From Tritrichomonas foetus (taxonomy: Eukaryota > Parabasalia > Tritrichomonadida > Tritrichomonadidae): a DNA stretch of 64,000 nt. The notes under the pieces are model-generated. The model saw only the letters and a program-made list of their open reading frames with translations, did no database searches and was not told the origin of the DNA. This document shows positions 19,682-29,481 of the stretch, piece after piece. The stretch covers positions 23,797 through 87,796 of the forward strand of contig MLAK01000633.1 of assembly GCA_001839685.1 (NCBI GenBank), in the 5' to 3' direction. The stretch's first letter is position 1. Each line of letters opens with the position of its first letter. Position numbers and translations under genes: made by a program.

Positions 19682-20362
19682 ATGACTGATGAAAAAGCAG
19701 CGCTTATTGAACAGATTAAAAAAACACGAGCCGAAAACGAGTCGTTGAGATCGCAAGTTTCCACTTTGGAGGATCGAAAAAAGCAACTTCAAGATTTATC
19801 CCAAGTTTTACAAGCAGTTATCGCTGATAAAGCCGCGCGTGAAATTGAATCGATCAATAACGAACGAGTTTACATTTCCCAAAAATCAGTCGAAGAAGAA
19901 GAAATTTTGAAGGCGGCATTTGAAAAAAGATTAAGTGAAGTTATTCGAGAAAAAGTGGAATTGGAAAGAAGACTGGAAGCAGAATCAGAATTCGTTTCAA
20001 GAAATCTCCGCCAAAGACTGACAGCCATCCATGCCAAAACTCACCAATTGAGAGCCGAATTGCACAAAAAATCAAAAGAGGTGACAGAATCTTTACTTCA
20101 CATGTCACCTGATGAGGCACTCAAAACAATGATTCAAACAAACCAAGACGCATGCCTGGAAATCTCTTCTAAAATTGCAGAATCCCATCGCGAAATCGAA
20201 GGAATGCAGGCGAAGGCAGAAAGGCTGAAAACAATCTTGGAACATCTACAGGCGAAAGTTCAGGAAAAGCCAAAAGATCATATTTTAATAAAGAAACCAA
20301 GCTTTGAAGAGCCTCGAAGAAAATCTTACACAAATACATTAAAAACTAAAAACTTACAATAA
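19682..20362 (+). CDS. CCDC6-like coiled-coil protein
   Basis: 226 residues from the ATG at 19682; the frame is open a little further upstream but only with a GTG. Nearly the whole length (residues ~5-205) is predicted by heptad pattern to be coiled coil, rich in Glu, Lys, Gln and Leu. The piece REKVELERRLEAESEFVSRN resembles the repeated REKVDLENTLEQEQE-type motif of CCDC6, a coiled-coil adaptor protein; other similarity was not seen. The C-terminal ~25 residues are basic (EEPRRKS), a possible phosphorylation or localisation tail. Function unknown; a scaffold role is the natural guess. Confidence 0.55.
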   Translation: MTDEKAALIEQIKKTRAENESLRSQVSTLEDRKKQLQDLSQVLQAVIADKAAREIESINNERVYISQKSVEEEEILKAAFEKRLSEVIREKVELERRLEAESEFVSRNLRQRLTAIHAKTHQLRAELHKKSKEVTESLLHMSPDEALKTMIQTNQDACLEISSKIAESHREIEGMQAKAERLKTILEHLQAKVQEKPKDHILIKKPSFEEPRRKSYTNTLKTKNLQ

Positions 20363-20428
20363 ATATGATACATTTATAAAAATATCGCGTTAAAAACACA
20401 TTTTCATATCTTCTAATTCACTTTTTTC

Positions 20429-20872
20429 TGCTTTTTCTTCTTTCTTTCTTTCTTTCTATCTTTCTATCTTTCTTACTTACTTTCTTTCCATCTTTCTTAC
20501 TTACTTTCTTTCNNNNNNNNNNNNNNNNNNNNNNNNNNNNNNNNNNNNNNNNNNNNNNNNNNNNNNNNNNNNNNNNNNNNNNNNNNNNNNNNNNNNNNNN
20601 NNNNNNNNNNNNNNNNNNNNNNNNNNNNNNNNNNNNNNNNNNNNNNNNNNNNNNNNNNNNNNNNNNNNNNNNNNNNNNNNNNNNNNNNNNNNNATCTTTC
20701 TTACTTACTTTCTTTCCATCTTTCTTACTTACTTTCTTTCTATCTTTCTTTCTTTCTTACTTTCTTTCTATCTTTCTTACTTACTTTCTTTCTTACTTAC
20801 TTTCTTTCTTTCTATCTTTCTTTCTTTCTATATTTCTTTCTTTCTTACTTTCTTTCGATCTTTCTTTTTGAT
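20429..20872. repeat. Pyrimidine microsatellite (TTTC/TTAC/TATC), partly unsequenced
   Basis: Degenerate tetranucleotide tract, almost all C and T with single A, made of TTTC, TTAC and TATC units. Bases 20513-20693 (181) are N, the assembler having failed in the repeat. It lies between the stop codons of the CCDC6-like (+) and GT-C-like (-) genes. Confidence 0.95.
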
Positions 20873-20890
20873 TTATGATTGGTTGTTTAA

Positions 20891-22768
20891 TTAGTCTCTA
20901 ACGATACGATATAGTTTAGCCGAGCCAATGTTCATTAATTGAAGCCAATGTGATGAATCATCAACTTCTGGAAATTCAAAATTACGTTGACGATCATCTG
21001 GTTTCGAAACAATGTATTGAATATTGAATTCATCAAATAAAGAAACATTTTCTCGATTCTGAACTAAATTGTCCATCATTTCAACTCTTTTTTCATAACT
21101 AAGTCCATGCGTCCATACCCATCCACCATATCCCATTGTAATAACTCGACCACCAATTGACATAGGTGAGCTTGAATGCCAACCACTTCCCATTACAACT
21201 GTATCTTTTCGTGTGTTTTTCATTATCCATTCACCCATTGACATTTCATCCCTTGTGAAAAGTGGAAAATTATATTTTATTGCTTTAAAAATTGTAACAA
21301 CTGAACCAAAAGAGAAAGAAAAAATAACTAGAGATACGACAACTAAAAGAAATCTTCGATATTTGTGTCCATTATGAATTAAACAAACAATAAAATGACT
21401 TACTGCAGCACATGCAATTGGATACCATCCAGCAAAGAAAACTTTGTTATTGTCCATTGCACCTGGTTGGTATCGAATGAAATTAGATACAATAAATACT
21501 CCTATAGATGGTAAATAACACCAAATTTGACGTTTCCCCATTAAAATAAACACACCAAATAATGCAATGAATACAAAAGAACCGAGTGATTCCCACCATA
21601 ATTGAGCAATATAAAGTGATGATGGAAAAGTTTCAGTTACAATCGATTCAAATGTCATAAATCCTTTACGAGGAACTCTTAAGAGCCATAGTACTTGAGG
21701 AATTGATAAAAATAAAGCTGTAAATCCATAGATAGACCAGTATTTTATCGTTTTTACCCATTTTGATGGTTGAAAGAATGGAAAATTCAATAAACAAAGG
21801 AATATAGCATATTCACCCACGCCAATGTATGAATGTGCTGATAAAAGAGGAAGTAATCCCATTAAAATTCCAGCTAAAAAGACTATTTTGTTATCCTTAA
21901 GGTAGAAATCAACACCCATAATTAATAAAGATAATATTGAAATAGAAATAGGTATCGAAAATAAGGCACTTCTTTGTGGAAGCAAAAAATGAATTAAAGG
22001 ATGAATCCAAAAAGTATGTCTATCTCTACAAAAACAATGACTGAAATTAACATTAAAGTCATTTCTGCAATCTGAAATAAAAAACCATTTCCATCCAACT
22101 CCACTTGCAAAAAGAAAGCAAAAAACCGCCAATTCTGAAACATATTGATGTCCTGAAAATTGTAAAGCTAGAAAATGAACACAATAAACGGTTGACATTA
22201 ATAAAAGTAATGTTGGAATAGCAATTGAAAACCTAAGTGAAGCATATCCAGCTGAAACAAGGATGCTGCTGAAAAAATCCGGAATTATTGGATATGCCAA
22301 TTTCTCACCATAATAAAATGGTGTCAGCATGGTTAAATTTTCACTATTAGCACCATATGAAAATGATGTAATCAGGCCAAGATGAAAAGGAATATCAGAA
22401 AAAACAGTGCCTGATGAACCTATCCCATCTTTCAAAATTGATTTGTCAATAAGAATGACAAATAAAACGTAACTTAAAAGTGACATGATTTTGAATTCTG
22501 TTCCATATGTACGAGAATACCGATTTCGATAACATACAGCATGGAGAAAAGTGTTGAGTAAAATTAAGATTATTATAACAAACACACCAACATATAGATT
22601 TATAGGAACAAGCAAACGAATAAAAAGAAACAACCATGATATGACTGTGAATCCAAATGGTATGCCACATGAAAGCACCATTAGATGATCCCACTTTGTG
22701 GGAGCTAATGCCCCTATAATTTCATATCCAAACCAAACGGATTGGAGAATAATTAATAAAAAAAGCAT
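20891..22768 (-). CDS. Polytopic membrane protein, GT-C-like glycosyltransferase fold
   Basis: 625 residues with about 12-13 hydrophobic helices and a soluble C-terminal ~110 residues. Features shared with GT-C-type transferases, which use dolichol- or polyprenol-linked sugars in the ER: an acidic first loop (SSGTVFSDIPFHLGLITSF, with Asp in the loop between helices), a conserved basic/aromatic region RYQPGAMDNNKVFFAGWYP (Asp-Asn-Lys before a helix), and a C-terminal domain with MSMGEWIMKNTRKDTVVM, MGYGGWVWTHG. This C-terminal pattern (W-I-x-x-N-T, G-R, G-Y-x-G-W, H-G) is common in bacterial and eukaryotic membrane proteins of the GT-C type. Substrate unknown. The gene is convergent with its neighbour across the pyrimidine tract. 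The exact start base has a one-base counting uncertainty in an A run. Confidence 0.6.
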   Translation of the reverse strand: MLFLLIILQSVWFGYEIIGALAPTKWDHLMVLSCGIPFGFTVISWLFLFIRLLVPINLYVGVFVIIILILLNTFLHAVCYRNRYSRTYGTEFKIMSLLSYVLFVILIDKSILKDGIGSSGTVFSDIPFHLGLITSFSYGANSENLTMLTPFYYGEKLAYPIIPDFFSSILVSAGYASLRFSIAIPTLLLLMSTVYCVHFLALQFSGHQYVSELAVFCFLFASGVGWKWFFISDCRNDFNVNFSHCFCRDRHTFWIHPLIHFLLPQRSALFSIPISISILSLLIMGVDFYLKDNKIVFLAGILMGLLPLLSAHSYIGVGEYAIFLCLLNFPFFQPSKWVKTIKYWSIYGFTALFLSIPQVLWLLRVPRKGFMTFESIVTETFPSSLYIAQLWWESLGSFVFIALFGVFILMGKRQIWCYLPSIGVFIVSNFIRYQPGAMDNNKVFFAGWYPIACAAVSHFIVCLIHNGHKYRRFLLVVVSLVIFSFSFGSVVTIFKAIKYNFPLFTRDEMSMGEWIMKNTRKDTVVMGSGWHSSSPMSIGGRVITMGYGGWVWTHGLSYEKRVEMMDNLVQNRENVSLFDEFNIQYIVSKPDDRQRNFEFPEVDDSSHWLQLMNIGSAKLYRIVRD

Positions 22769-23553
22769 AATATCCTATTATTTCTGCTAAAGGTGAAAAA
22801 AAGGTGAAATTTAACATCCAAATTCAAAAATCACTTCGAATGAAACATGAAGAAACTCAACCAAATTATTAATAAATTTGGGATGAAGATAAAATAATAT
22901 ATTTCTGATATTTTATAAATCACTAATTGTGATTCAGTTCCTCTAACTTTGAATGGGCTCAAGAGTTGTTGTTGATTTTTTATCCTTGGCAATTCATGCA
23001 TACTACAACTTTTTAAATATAGAACTTCAATTTTTGAGTATAGCGCTTTGAAAAATTTCAAGTTCTATTAATTTACATGAAAGTTAACATTCTAGAAAAC
23101 AGCAAATTCAATAATAATCTTAATCTTTCAGAAATCTTTGTGACAATTGTCAATTCAAAGTTTGAACAAAATGAGTGTTGAACACTTTCATAATAATTTT
23201 GGTGAAATTAAAGAAATCCGCCACACTCTTAAAATCATAATTTTTTATTATTATTTAGTTTATTGCATCTGGATATTCCAAATATTTTATCGATTATTGG
23301 CTCTTAAAGTGAATATCATCATTAAAAGTTTAATTTAACGTAAGATGATTTTATATGATTTAACTCGCTCATTATGGTTCATCTAAATCACATTAAAAAC
23401 ATTTATACCATCAAGCTTACCAACTGCTCATAAAACCGTGCTTGCTTTTCACTTAAAATTTTTTTATCCTTAAAAGAATCTTTTGAAATACATACTTATG
23501 ATGTGTATATTGTTTTTAATATTATTCATTCAAATTAACTAAAAATATATATT
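22769..23553. other. Intergenic, 785 bases
   Basis: Upstream of the GT-C-like gene and downstream of NAA15. AAAGGTGAAA occurs twice, at 22790-22799 and 22799-22809, i.e. TTTCACCTTT twice, 20-40 bases upstream of the GT-C-like ATG; AACTTTTT is at 23007-23014. No gene or RNA recognised. Confidence 0.45.
22790..22809 (-). promoter_or_regulatory. Tandem TTTCACCTTT before GT-C-like gene
   Basis: Two overlapping copies of AAAGGTGAAA on the plus strand, 20-40 bases upstream of the gene. The same motif lies before several other genes in the window. Contains TCAC, so could itself include a start site. Confidence 0.35.
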
Positions 23554-25767
23554 TCATTCTTTCTTTTCTTCTTCTTCTTCTATTCTCTGTCCAGGAGGTA
23601 CAAAAGGTGTTTGTTCGCCTTCTGGATCAAATTCGAAGTGTGGATATTTTTCTTTGAGTTTTCCGCAGATTTCTGTCTTTAAATCTTCTTCACCACTTTC
23701 GATTGAAGCAAACACATACAATTCTAAGGCTTCTTTGAAAGATACATCATGCTCTTCTGTGGCTTTCAAAAGGAGTTTCTTTGCTTCAGCTTTTTCACCA
23801 ATTGCCCAATGACCTTTTCCAGCATACATTAATTCAGAATACGTTAATGGTTCTTTTTCAAGTGGTTTATATAATTCGGTCAATATTGGCTGCACTTTTT
23901 GATCGAAACTGTTAATTTCACACATTAATTTTTTCATTGCAGGTGCTGCGCCAAAAGCATATTGTGTATTAAGAACCTTTAGGTAACATCTCAAAGCGGG
24001 GAGTGGAATTTTATTAGCAGCAAAAATAACGCAAGCCATGTAAAGAGCCTTTGGTTCGATTCCATTGAGTGCTCTTTGTGCAATTTCTTTAGATTCTGCT
24101 TGTTTTTTATCTTTGATAGCAAAAATCAACAGTTTCTCAATTGCTGTTGCCATTGATGAATTATTTTCAATAGTGTTAATTGTTTCAATCATTTCTAGAA
24201 GTGCACGTGGACGCCTCCAAGCCCATCCAAGATAGTTATATTCATTCTTTCTGTAATTCTCAAAGTGTGTAAGTATTCCTTTGTACATTTTTTGTGCAAA
24301 CTCATAATCGCCACATCGAAGAGCTGAAAAACCAGATTGTAAATAATAAATGTTGAATTGTGTCTCATAAATGAGTGGTTTACCTGATTCTTCACCTGAG
24401 AAGAGAATTGCTTCATATTCAGCTTCTTTTCGTTTTCCACCTAAGAAAAGAACTTTTACAAGAAGTAAGTTTGTATTTCTATCGTTTGGATCATCTTCAC
24501 GAAGTTGGCGTGCCAAATCCATTGCTTCATGAATTCTACCGTGCTTTGATAAGAATCGAATTTTCCAGGCAAGTAACTCAATACATGTAGGTGTGTGTTT
24601 TAATCCTGTGTTTAAATGTTCGAGTGCTTGTTCAAGACCATCTTTTCGCGTTTTATCATAACCAATGACATGTGCTGCGAATAGATGAACAATTGGAACA
24701 GAAGTAATTGGAACATCATTAATTATACTTAATGCATATTCAAGTGCAATGTTTAATTTTTCATTAGACATTTCACGAATAGTCATATATGCAGATGGAG
24801 CGCCTTTGACAAGTAAAGGTTTCAAGTGTGATTCAAGTAATGGCTTGAATCTTTCATCATTGATATCCATAAGTTCTAAAGCACGAACATGTGCATATTT
24901 GGATTTAATTTCATCTTTCAAAATGATTAATTCATCAATATATTTCTCCTTAGGTGTTATACTTTCTAAAATGTCAAAGTAATCACCATTTTCAGGATAG
25001 ATCTTTAAAAGTTCTTTCAAAAGTGGCAATACTTCTTCATTTCGATTTAACGCACGAAGACAAGTAATCTGGTTTTCAGTCATTAATTCAAAATCACGAA
25101 TGTGAATTTTAGCTTTGTCGATGAAATCCAAACATTCTTGATATTGATTATTTCTGATGAAAAGAATGCACCTAAAGAGGCAAAATTCGGATCTAAAGAG
25201 AAGATCATCATCATTTGTTGTTGGCTTCCATCCTTGTTGATATTTATCGCATGTATCATTCGAGAAATCATATTTCTTGGCCATGGCGAGGGCAAAAATA
25301 TAACGTACAATAGAAAACGAATTTGGATTCTTTCTGAAGATTTCTTGTGTATTCTTTAAAAATTCGGGATAATTCTTAGAATACAAATTTAAGCTGGCAA
25401 TTTCGTTGAGAAGAGCAACATCGTCTGGATTTAAGCGGAGTGATAAAGAAGCACATTTGAGCGAATTTGGGAAATCTTGCATTTCTTTATACAAAAGTCC
25501 ATAAATTTTCCAAACGCTGGCGCTTTTCATTTGTGAGAGAACGACGGCCCCTTTGAACATATTCAACGCTTCTTCTTTATTTTCTGTTGGATTTTTCATA
25601 TAAGTGAAATAAGATTTCCAAGCAATTGCATCTGGACATTTTGGATACTTTTTAAGAATTTTATTTGATAGCTTTAAGCCATTTGTGTAGTCGCGTGATG
25701 ATTGGAGTTTTTCGATTTCCTTTAGCTTTTTGATCTCGAAGTTTGAGAGTGTTGGTGCTTTCGCCAT
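23554..25767 (-). CDS. NAA15: NAA15, auxiliary subunit of NatA N-terminal acetyltransferase
   Basis: 737 residues. TPR-type helical repeats run through the protein. The N-terminal part matches NAA15/Nat1 closely: LQSSRDYTNGLKLSNKIL, KYPKCPDAIAWKSYF, then SVWKIYGLLYKEMQDFPNSLKCASLSLRLNPDD (given here in parts). Near residue 500 is YLGWAWRRPRALLEMIETIN, which matches the family's R-x-Y-x-W-R-x-R-x-Y-L pattern only loosely. NAA15 holds the catalytic NAA10 at the ribosome and together they acetylate N-termini after Met removal. Length is a little below the usual 850; the C-terminal end (EEEEKKE) is acidic. The ATG (MAKAPTL) is clear. Confidence 0.88.
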   Translation of the reverse strand: MAKAPTLSNFEIKKLKEIEKLQSSRDYTNGLKLSNKILKKYPKCPDAIAWKSYFTYMKNPTENKEEALNMFKGAVVLSQMKSASVWKIYGLLYKEMQDFPNSLKCASLSLRLNPDDVALLNEIASLNLYSKNYPEFLKNTQEIFRKNPNSFSIVRYIFALAMAKKYDFSNDTCDKYQQGWKPTTNDDDLLFRSEFCLFRCILFIRNNQYQECLDFIDKAKIHIRDFELMTENQITCLRALNRNEEVLPLLKELLKIYPENGDYFDILESITPKEKYIDELIILKDEIKSKYAHVRALELMDINDERFKPLLESHLKPLLVKGAPSAYMTIREMSNEKLNIALEYALSIINDVPITSVPIVHLFAAHVIGYDKTRKDGLEQALEHLNTGLKHTPTCIELLAWKIRFLSKHGRIHEAMDLARQLREDDPNDRNTNLLLVKVLFLGGKRKEAEYEAILFSGEESGKPLIYETQFNIYYLQSGFSALRCGDYEFAQKMYKGILTHFENYRKNEYNYLGWAWRRPRALLEMIETINTIENNSSMATAIEKLLIFAIKDKKQAESKEIAQRALNGIEPKALYMACVIFAANKIPLPALRCYLKVLNTQYAFGAAPAMKKLMCEINSFDQKVQPILTELYKPLEKEPLTYSELMYAGKGHWAIGEKAEAKKLLLKATEEHDVSFKEALELYVFASIESGEEDLKTEICGKLKEKYPHFEFDPEGEQTPFVPPGQRIEEEEEKKE

Positions 25768-25975
25768 TTTGATGGTCAGACAGGAGAACGTTTAAATCAT
25801 GTCAATACCTATTTTCGTTCAAAAAAATTCATAGAGTTAATATTTCTATTCAAATTATTGAATGACAGATAGACACTTTTTCATCGGTGCTTTAGAAATC
25901 ATTTCTATGCTATTTGTTAAAATAATTCATGAAAAAGTTAAGATTAATCATTGCCGTTTAAAAAATCATGTAAAA

Positions 25976-26044
25976 TTCACCTTTCTTTATGATGTGAATT
26001 TTATCTAGGTGAAATATTTGACCTCCTATGAATTAGGTGAAAAA
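25976..26044. promoter_or_regulatory. Repeated TTCACCTTT/AGGTGAAA motifs upstream of DCX gene
   Basis: TTCACCTTT at 25976-25984, and AGGTGAAA (its reverse) at 26007-26014 and 26035-26042, within 90 bases of the ATG at 26065, in a region shared with divergent NAA15. Position relative to the gene suggests promoter use; unproven. Confidence 0.3.
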
Positions 26045-26064
26045 ACTAATCTAACAAAAAAAAA

Positions 26065-28032
26065 ATGAGTTCAACTTCGCCTAAGCAGAATCGAGAAAGA
26101 AACTATTTTCTTCGTCTAAATGGAAAGCCCGCAGATACCGCTATAGAATTCACATCCAACGGAGTCTTAAACACCCTATTATTAAAATCGAGAGATTTAT
26201 TTGGCTTGCAGACGCCAATCACAATTGTCTATACAGAAAACGGAGAAGTTGTAAAAAGACTCGATGATGTTCCAGACGATTCAACCCTCGTTCTTTCTTG
26301 CGGCGAACAATTTATCGGAAAATTATTTTATTTCGTCGAAAACGGACGACCAAAGACAAATCGCGAAAAGCCACGCTATCGTTCAAACGGTTCATTACAG
26401 AAACTTCTCACGGACGCCACCTCGTTGCTGAATTTGAAGCAGCCTGCCAAAATTATCTTCACAGAAGCCGGAAAGCGAATTCGATCTCTCGAAGAGGTCC
26501 CTGATGGCTCCACACTTGTTGTGTCAACTGGCTCATCTTTCGTTCAGGCGATGTCGCCAAAAGAAAGAAAACAAAAATTAATGGATTCAATCAGAAGCAG
26601 CCCACAAAATAATAGCACTTCACCTAATAATAATAACACTCAAAATAATAGTGGTGATTTCACTTCACCAACACGTGTTTCGAAAAACAACTCAGCACCA
26701 GCTTCACCAATTTCTTTTGATAATGCATCAACTCGCTCATCAATGACTGCAATTACCACTTCAAATGCTACAAAAAGTCGATATGCCAGATATCACCAAC
26801 TTTTGGCTGTTCTTCCAGGATCAGTTGAAGATCATATTCGTGATTCAATGTTGGCCACATATGTATCAATGCCTGAAGAAATGAAACAAAGTTTAGAAAA
26901 TACTGATGCTTATGAAACGATGTTAACTCAGACTCAAATCCATTTATTCACAGAACAACTTGTCCATCAGATGATCTGCCAGCAAAGATCTTCTTCTCCT
27001 GTTGATTCCCAGATTTGTGATTGGGCTTTGAACACATTAAATGAAATTTCAATGAGTGATGTTCATTTTGCTATCAGTGGACCAAGATATTCTGGAAAAA
27101 CAATGATGCTATCAACTTTATCATCAATTTTATATAGAAAAATCATTGCATCTGATGAAAGAGATCATTATATGATGTTTCCATTTAATTTCAACCTTCA
27201 TGCATTAAATTTGGACTCCCCAATGCAACTTTATCCAGCAATCATAAACATTACATTTAATTCAGCAAGATATGCAAGATTTGAGCTTCTTCCTTTCTTG
27301 TTGAATTTACGACAATGGTTTTTATCAGCTTCAACATATGGAACAATGACTAAATTACCACCTGAACTATCAAACATACCAAATGTTGATTCAAAAGCAA
27401 TTTTACAACTTGGAAAACAATTCCATACTGCTTTTCACACTGATACAGACATTAATGAATTCTTAAACTTAATGTTTTCTTTTCCAAATAACCTGGCCTG
27501 GGCCATTGGAATGAAATCAGCTGTTTATATCATTGATCATCTTGATTATTCAACACCTGATGCAATTAAAGCATTATCTGCAACTATTCGAACAATTCCA
27601 TATATAGTTGCATCACAAAATGATAAATCGTTCACTAAATCATTTAAAGTTAAAAATGCAACACAATTATTCACAGAAAACTCTATTGAATATAATGATA
27701 ATAGAGAAATATACATTCCTGATCTTCAACTTAGGTTTGGCGCGCATGCATTAATGGGATGTCCAGGGTTTATTTCATCATATATCAGATTGTGCGAGCT
27801 TGTTGAAAATAACATTCAGATGGAAGAAAAATCATCTTTGAAAGGAACAAGGTATTCACAGATTGTGCCGAAAATAGGAATTTTCAGGCGCTGTGAAGCT
27901 GAACAGGAATTCAAGAAGTTCGCTTTGGCGTTGGCTATGGCAAATAGTACAATAATCACATTCGATGCATTAAATAACATTGATGATGAACAAACTCTTT
28001 CAATCAAAATAGCGAACCGTAACTCGAAATAA
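26065..28032 (+). CDS. Tandem doublecortin-like domains fused to a P-loop NTPase domain
   Basis: 655 residues. Residues ~13-85 and ~87-160 are two similar beta-grasp units: each starts with an aromatic strand and a short Asn/Gly turn (RLNGKPADT; VENGRPKT), has a LL-x-x-S/A-x-x-L-F-G/L helix, a strand reading I-V-Y-T-E-N/A-G, then LDDVPDDSTLVLS or LEEVPDGSTLVVS. This is the doublecortin (DCX) pattern, which binds microtubules. A Ser/Asn-rich linker follows (~165-240). Then comes a NTPase domain with Walker A GPRYSGKT (339-346) and Walker B-like VYIIDHLD (Asp at 491). Similar to AAA/STAND-type ATPases by layout only. Role suggested: a microtubule-bound ATPase or regulator. The start ATG follows an A run. 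Confidence 0.72.
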   Translation: MSSTSPKQNRERNYFLRLNGKPADTAIEFTSNGVLNTLLLKSRDLFGLQTPITIVYTENGEVVKRLDDVPDDSTLVLSCGEQFIGKLFYFVENGRPKTNREKPRYRSNGSLQKLLTDATSLLNLKQPAKIIFTEAGKRIRSLEEVPDGSTLVVSTGSSFVQAMSPKERKQKLMDSIRSSPQNNSTSPNNNNTQNNSGDFTSPTRVSKNNSAPASPISFDNASTRSSMTAITTSNATKSRYARYHQLLAVLPGSVEDHIRDSMLATYVSMPEEMKQSLENTDAYETMLTQTQIHLFTEQLVHQMICQQRSSSPVDSQICDWALNTLNEISMSDVHFAISGPRYSGKTMMLSTLSSILYRKIIASDERDHYMMFPFNFNLHALNLDSPMQLYPAIINITFNSARYARFELLPFLLNLRQWFLSASTYGTMTKLPPELSNIPNVDSKAILQLGKQFHTAFHTDTDINEFLNLMFSFPNNLAWAIGMKSAVYIIDHLDYSTPDAIKALSATIRTIPYIVASQNDKSFTKSFKVKNATQLFTENSIEYNDNREIYIPDLQLRFGAHALMGCPGFISSYIRLCELVENNIQMEEKSSLKGTRYSQIVPKIGIFRRCEAEQEFKKFALALAMANSTIITFDALNNIDDEQTLSIKIANRNSK

Positions 28033-28214
28033 GGACTTTTTATTAATAAAGATTTTTTTTAATTCACTTTTTTCATAAATTTGTTTATTTATGTCTAAAT
28101 CAATTCACCAAAAGATAAATGAGATGTATATATAGGGAAACCTTTTGTTTCAACTCAGTTGTTCTTTGATGGGAAATTTTCAAAACAACAGCAATCAAGA
28201 TGGACCCCATAAAT

Positions 28215-28365
28215 CTATATTGCAGAAACTAATAAAAAGAAGAAAAAGAAAAAGAAAAGAAAAAAAAGAAAATAATAAGAAGAAAAAGAAGAAAAAGAAA
28301 ATAATAAGAAGAAAAAGAAGAAAAAGAAAATAATAAGAAGAAAAAGAAGAAGAAAGTAAATCATT
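28215..28365. repeat. Purine-rich (AAG/AAAAG) tract
   Basis: About 150 bases almost only A and G with ATA interruptions, built from AAGAAGAAAAAG and AAAATAATAAG units, between two convergent genes. Frames through it give only Lys/Arg runs, so it is not coding. Confidence 0.9.
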
Positions 28366-28420
28366 TTTTACAATAAAAAACATAATTTTTCCCGGGTATT
28401 ATGAATGTGTTGCATCCAAG

Positions 28421-29179
28421 CTAGTAGTTGTACGAATTCGGATTGAATGTCACCCATTTTGTCCAGAAGTTTGGAAGAATAAAATCGCATGTCCGAAAGA
28501 CCTCGCCTTTGTGCCAACAAAGATCGATTATTGAGAGAAGAACGAACACAAGTGGCAAAACAAGCTGCATTTCGAGAACATCACCAAGAAAAACAGTAAA
28601 AAGAACAGCAGCTATTACACGCTTTGAATAATGAATTTCATATGCCATTGGCTCCGATCTAGCCATGATCATGAATCGATCGAATAAGTCGACCAAAATT
28701 GGAGAACATTCACAACAAATTGCAATAATAAATATACGTGGAAATTGTTGGAACGACATCATTGCTGTTTTGCATGTTAGAAAGATGCACTGGGCAACTG
28801 TGAATTGATCCAATATTTGAATTGTGTAAATGAACCATGGACGGTTGCAAATGAAGAAAACAATATCAAATGGGCATATATTAAACAAACACCATATTAT
28901 AAAGAACCCTTTAAAAGAAGTCAGCTCGACAAATTCAGGAAGTTCTGTCAATAAAAACACTTGGAGCAAATAGCGTGGCGATATAGATAAACAGTAATTT
29001 AAAATGATGGATCGATACCATGAAAGACCTAAATTATTTGTTGTTAGTCGGATATTCATACATATATATATTGCATGGAAAACATAGTAATATGGATAAT
29101 ATGTGGATTTGAAAATCGTTTCGTATATTTCTTGTGGTGTGATTGATCTGAGAGTTTGGATATGCGAGATGATATTCAT
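28421..29179 (-). CDS. TRIC-like intracellular cation channel
   Basis: 252 residues, with about seven hydrophobic segments. The segment ICPFDIVFFICNRP resembles the CPFDL motif of TRIC (TMEM38) channels, trimeric K+ channels of the endoplasmic reticulum that balance charge during Ca2+ release. Length (~250-300 in the family) and hydrophobic profile also fit. The Gly-rich turn (GG) and basic lipid-binding segment of animal TRIC are not evident, so the channel, if one, is diverged. The C-terminus (NFWTKWVTFNPNSYNY) is polar. ATG at 29179. Confidence 0.45.
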   Translation of the reverse strand: MNIISHIQTLRSITPQEIYETIFKSTYYPYYYVFHAIYICMNIRLTTNNLGLSWYRSIILNYCLSISPRYLLQVFLLTELPEFVELTSFKGFFIIWCLFNICPFDIVFFICNRPWFIYTIQILDQFTVAQCIFLTCKTAMMSFQQFPRIFIIAICCECSPILVDLFDRFMIMARSEPMAYEIHYSKRVIAAVLFTVFLGDVLEMQLVLPLVFVLLSIIDLCWHKGEVFRTCDFILPNFWTKWVTFNPNSYNY

Positions 29180-29466
29180 CCGAATTTATCAAAACTGTCA
29201 CATGCGATTTTTTAATAAAAAGTTAATAGAACACAAATGGCTTTCCCTCAAAAAAAATTCAGATTCCAAGTTAATCATTCATTACATCATGAACTTTTTC
29301 TATTACAAATTTGAAAATATTGAATTTATATATGTTCATAGATTTACCGTGAATGGTTAAATAATATACCTTTTAACGTATAGATCATGAGAGGAACATC
29401 ACTTCCATTGATGAAAGGTCAATTTCTAGCCGAACTTTCACAAATAAGGTCAATTGTTCAACTATT

Positions 29467-29472
29467 TCACAT
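29467..29472 (+). promoter_or_regulatory. Initiator-like TCACAT before Scc3 gene
   Basis: TCACAT with its A 13 bases before the ATG at 29482 fits the TCA-Py-(T/A) initiator. Confidence 0.35.
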
Positions 29473-29481
29473 ATTTTCTAA

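Noticed and set aside
28145..28383. Lys/Arg-rich or Phe/Leu-rich short frames
   Set aside because: They are readings of the purine tract, not genes.
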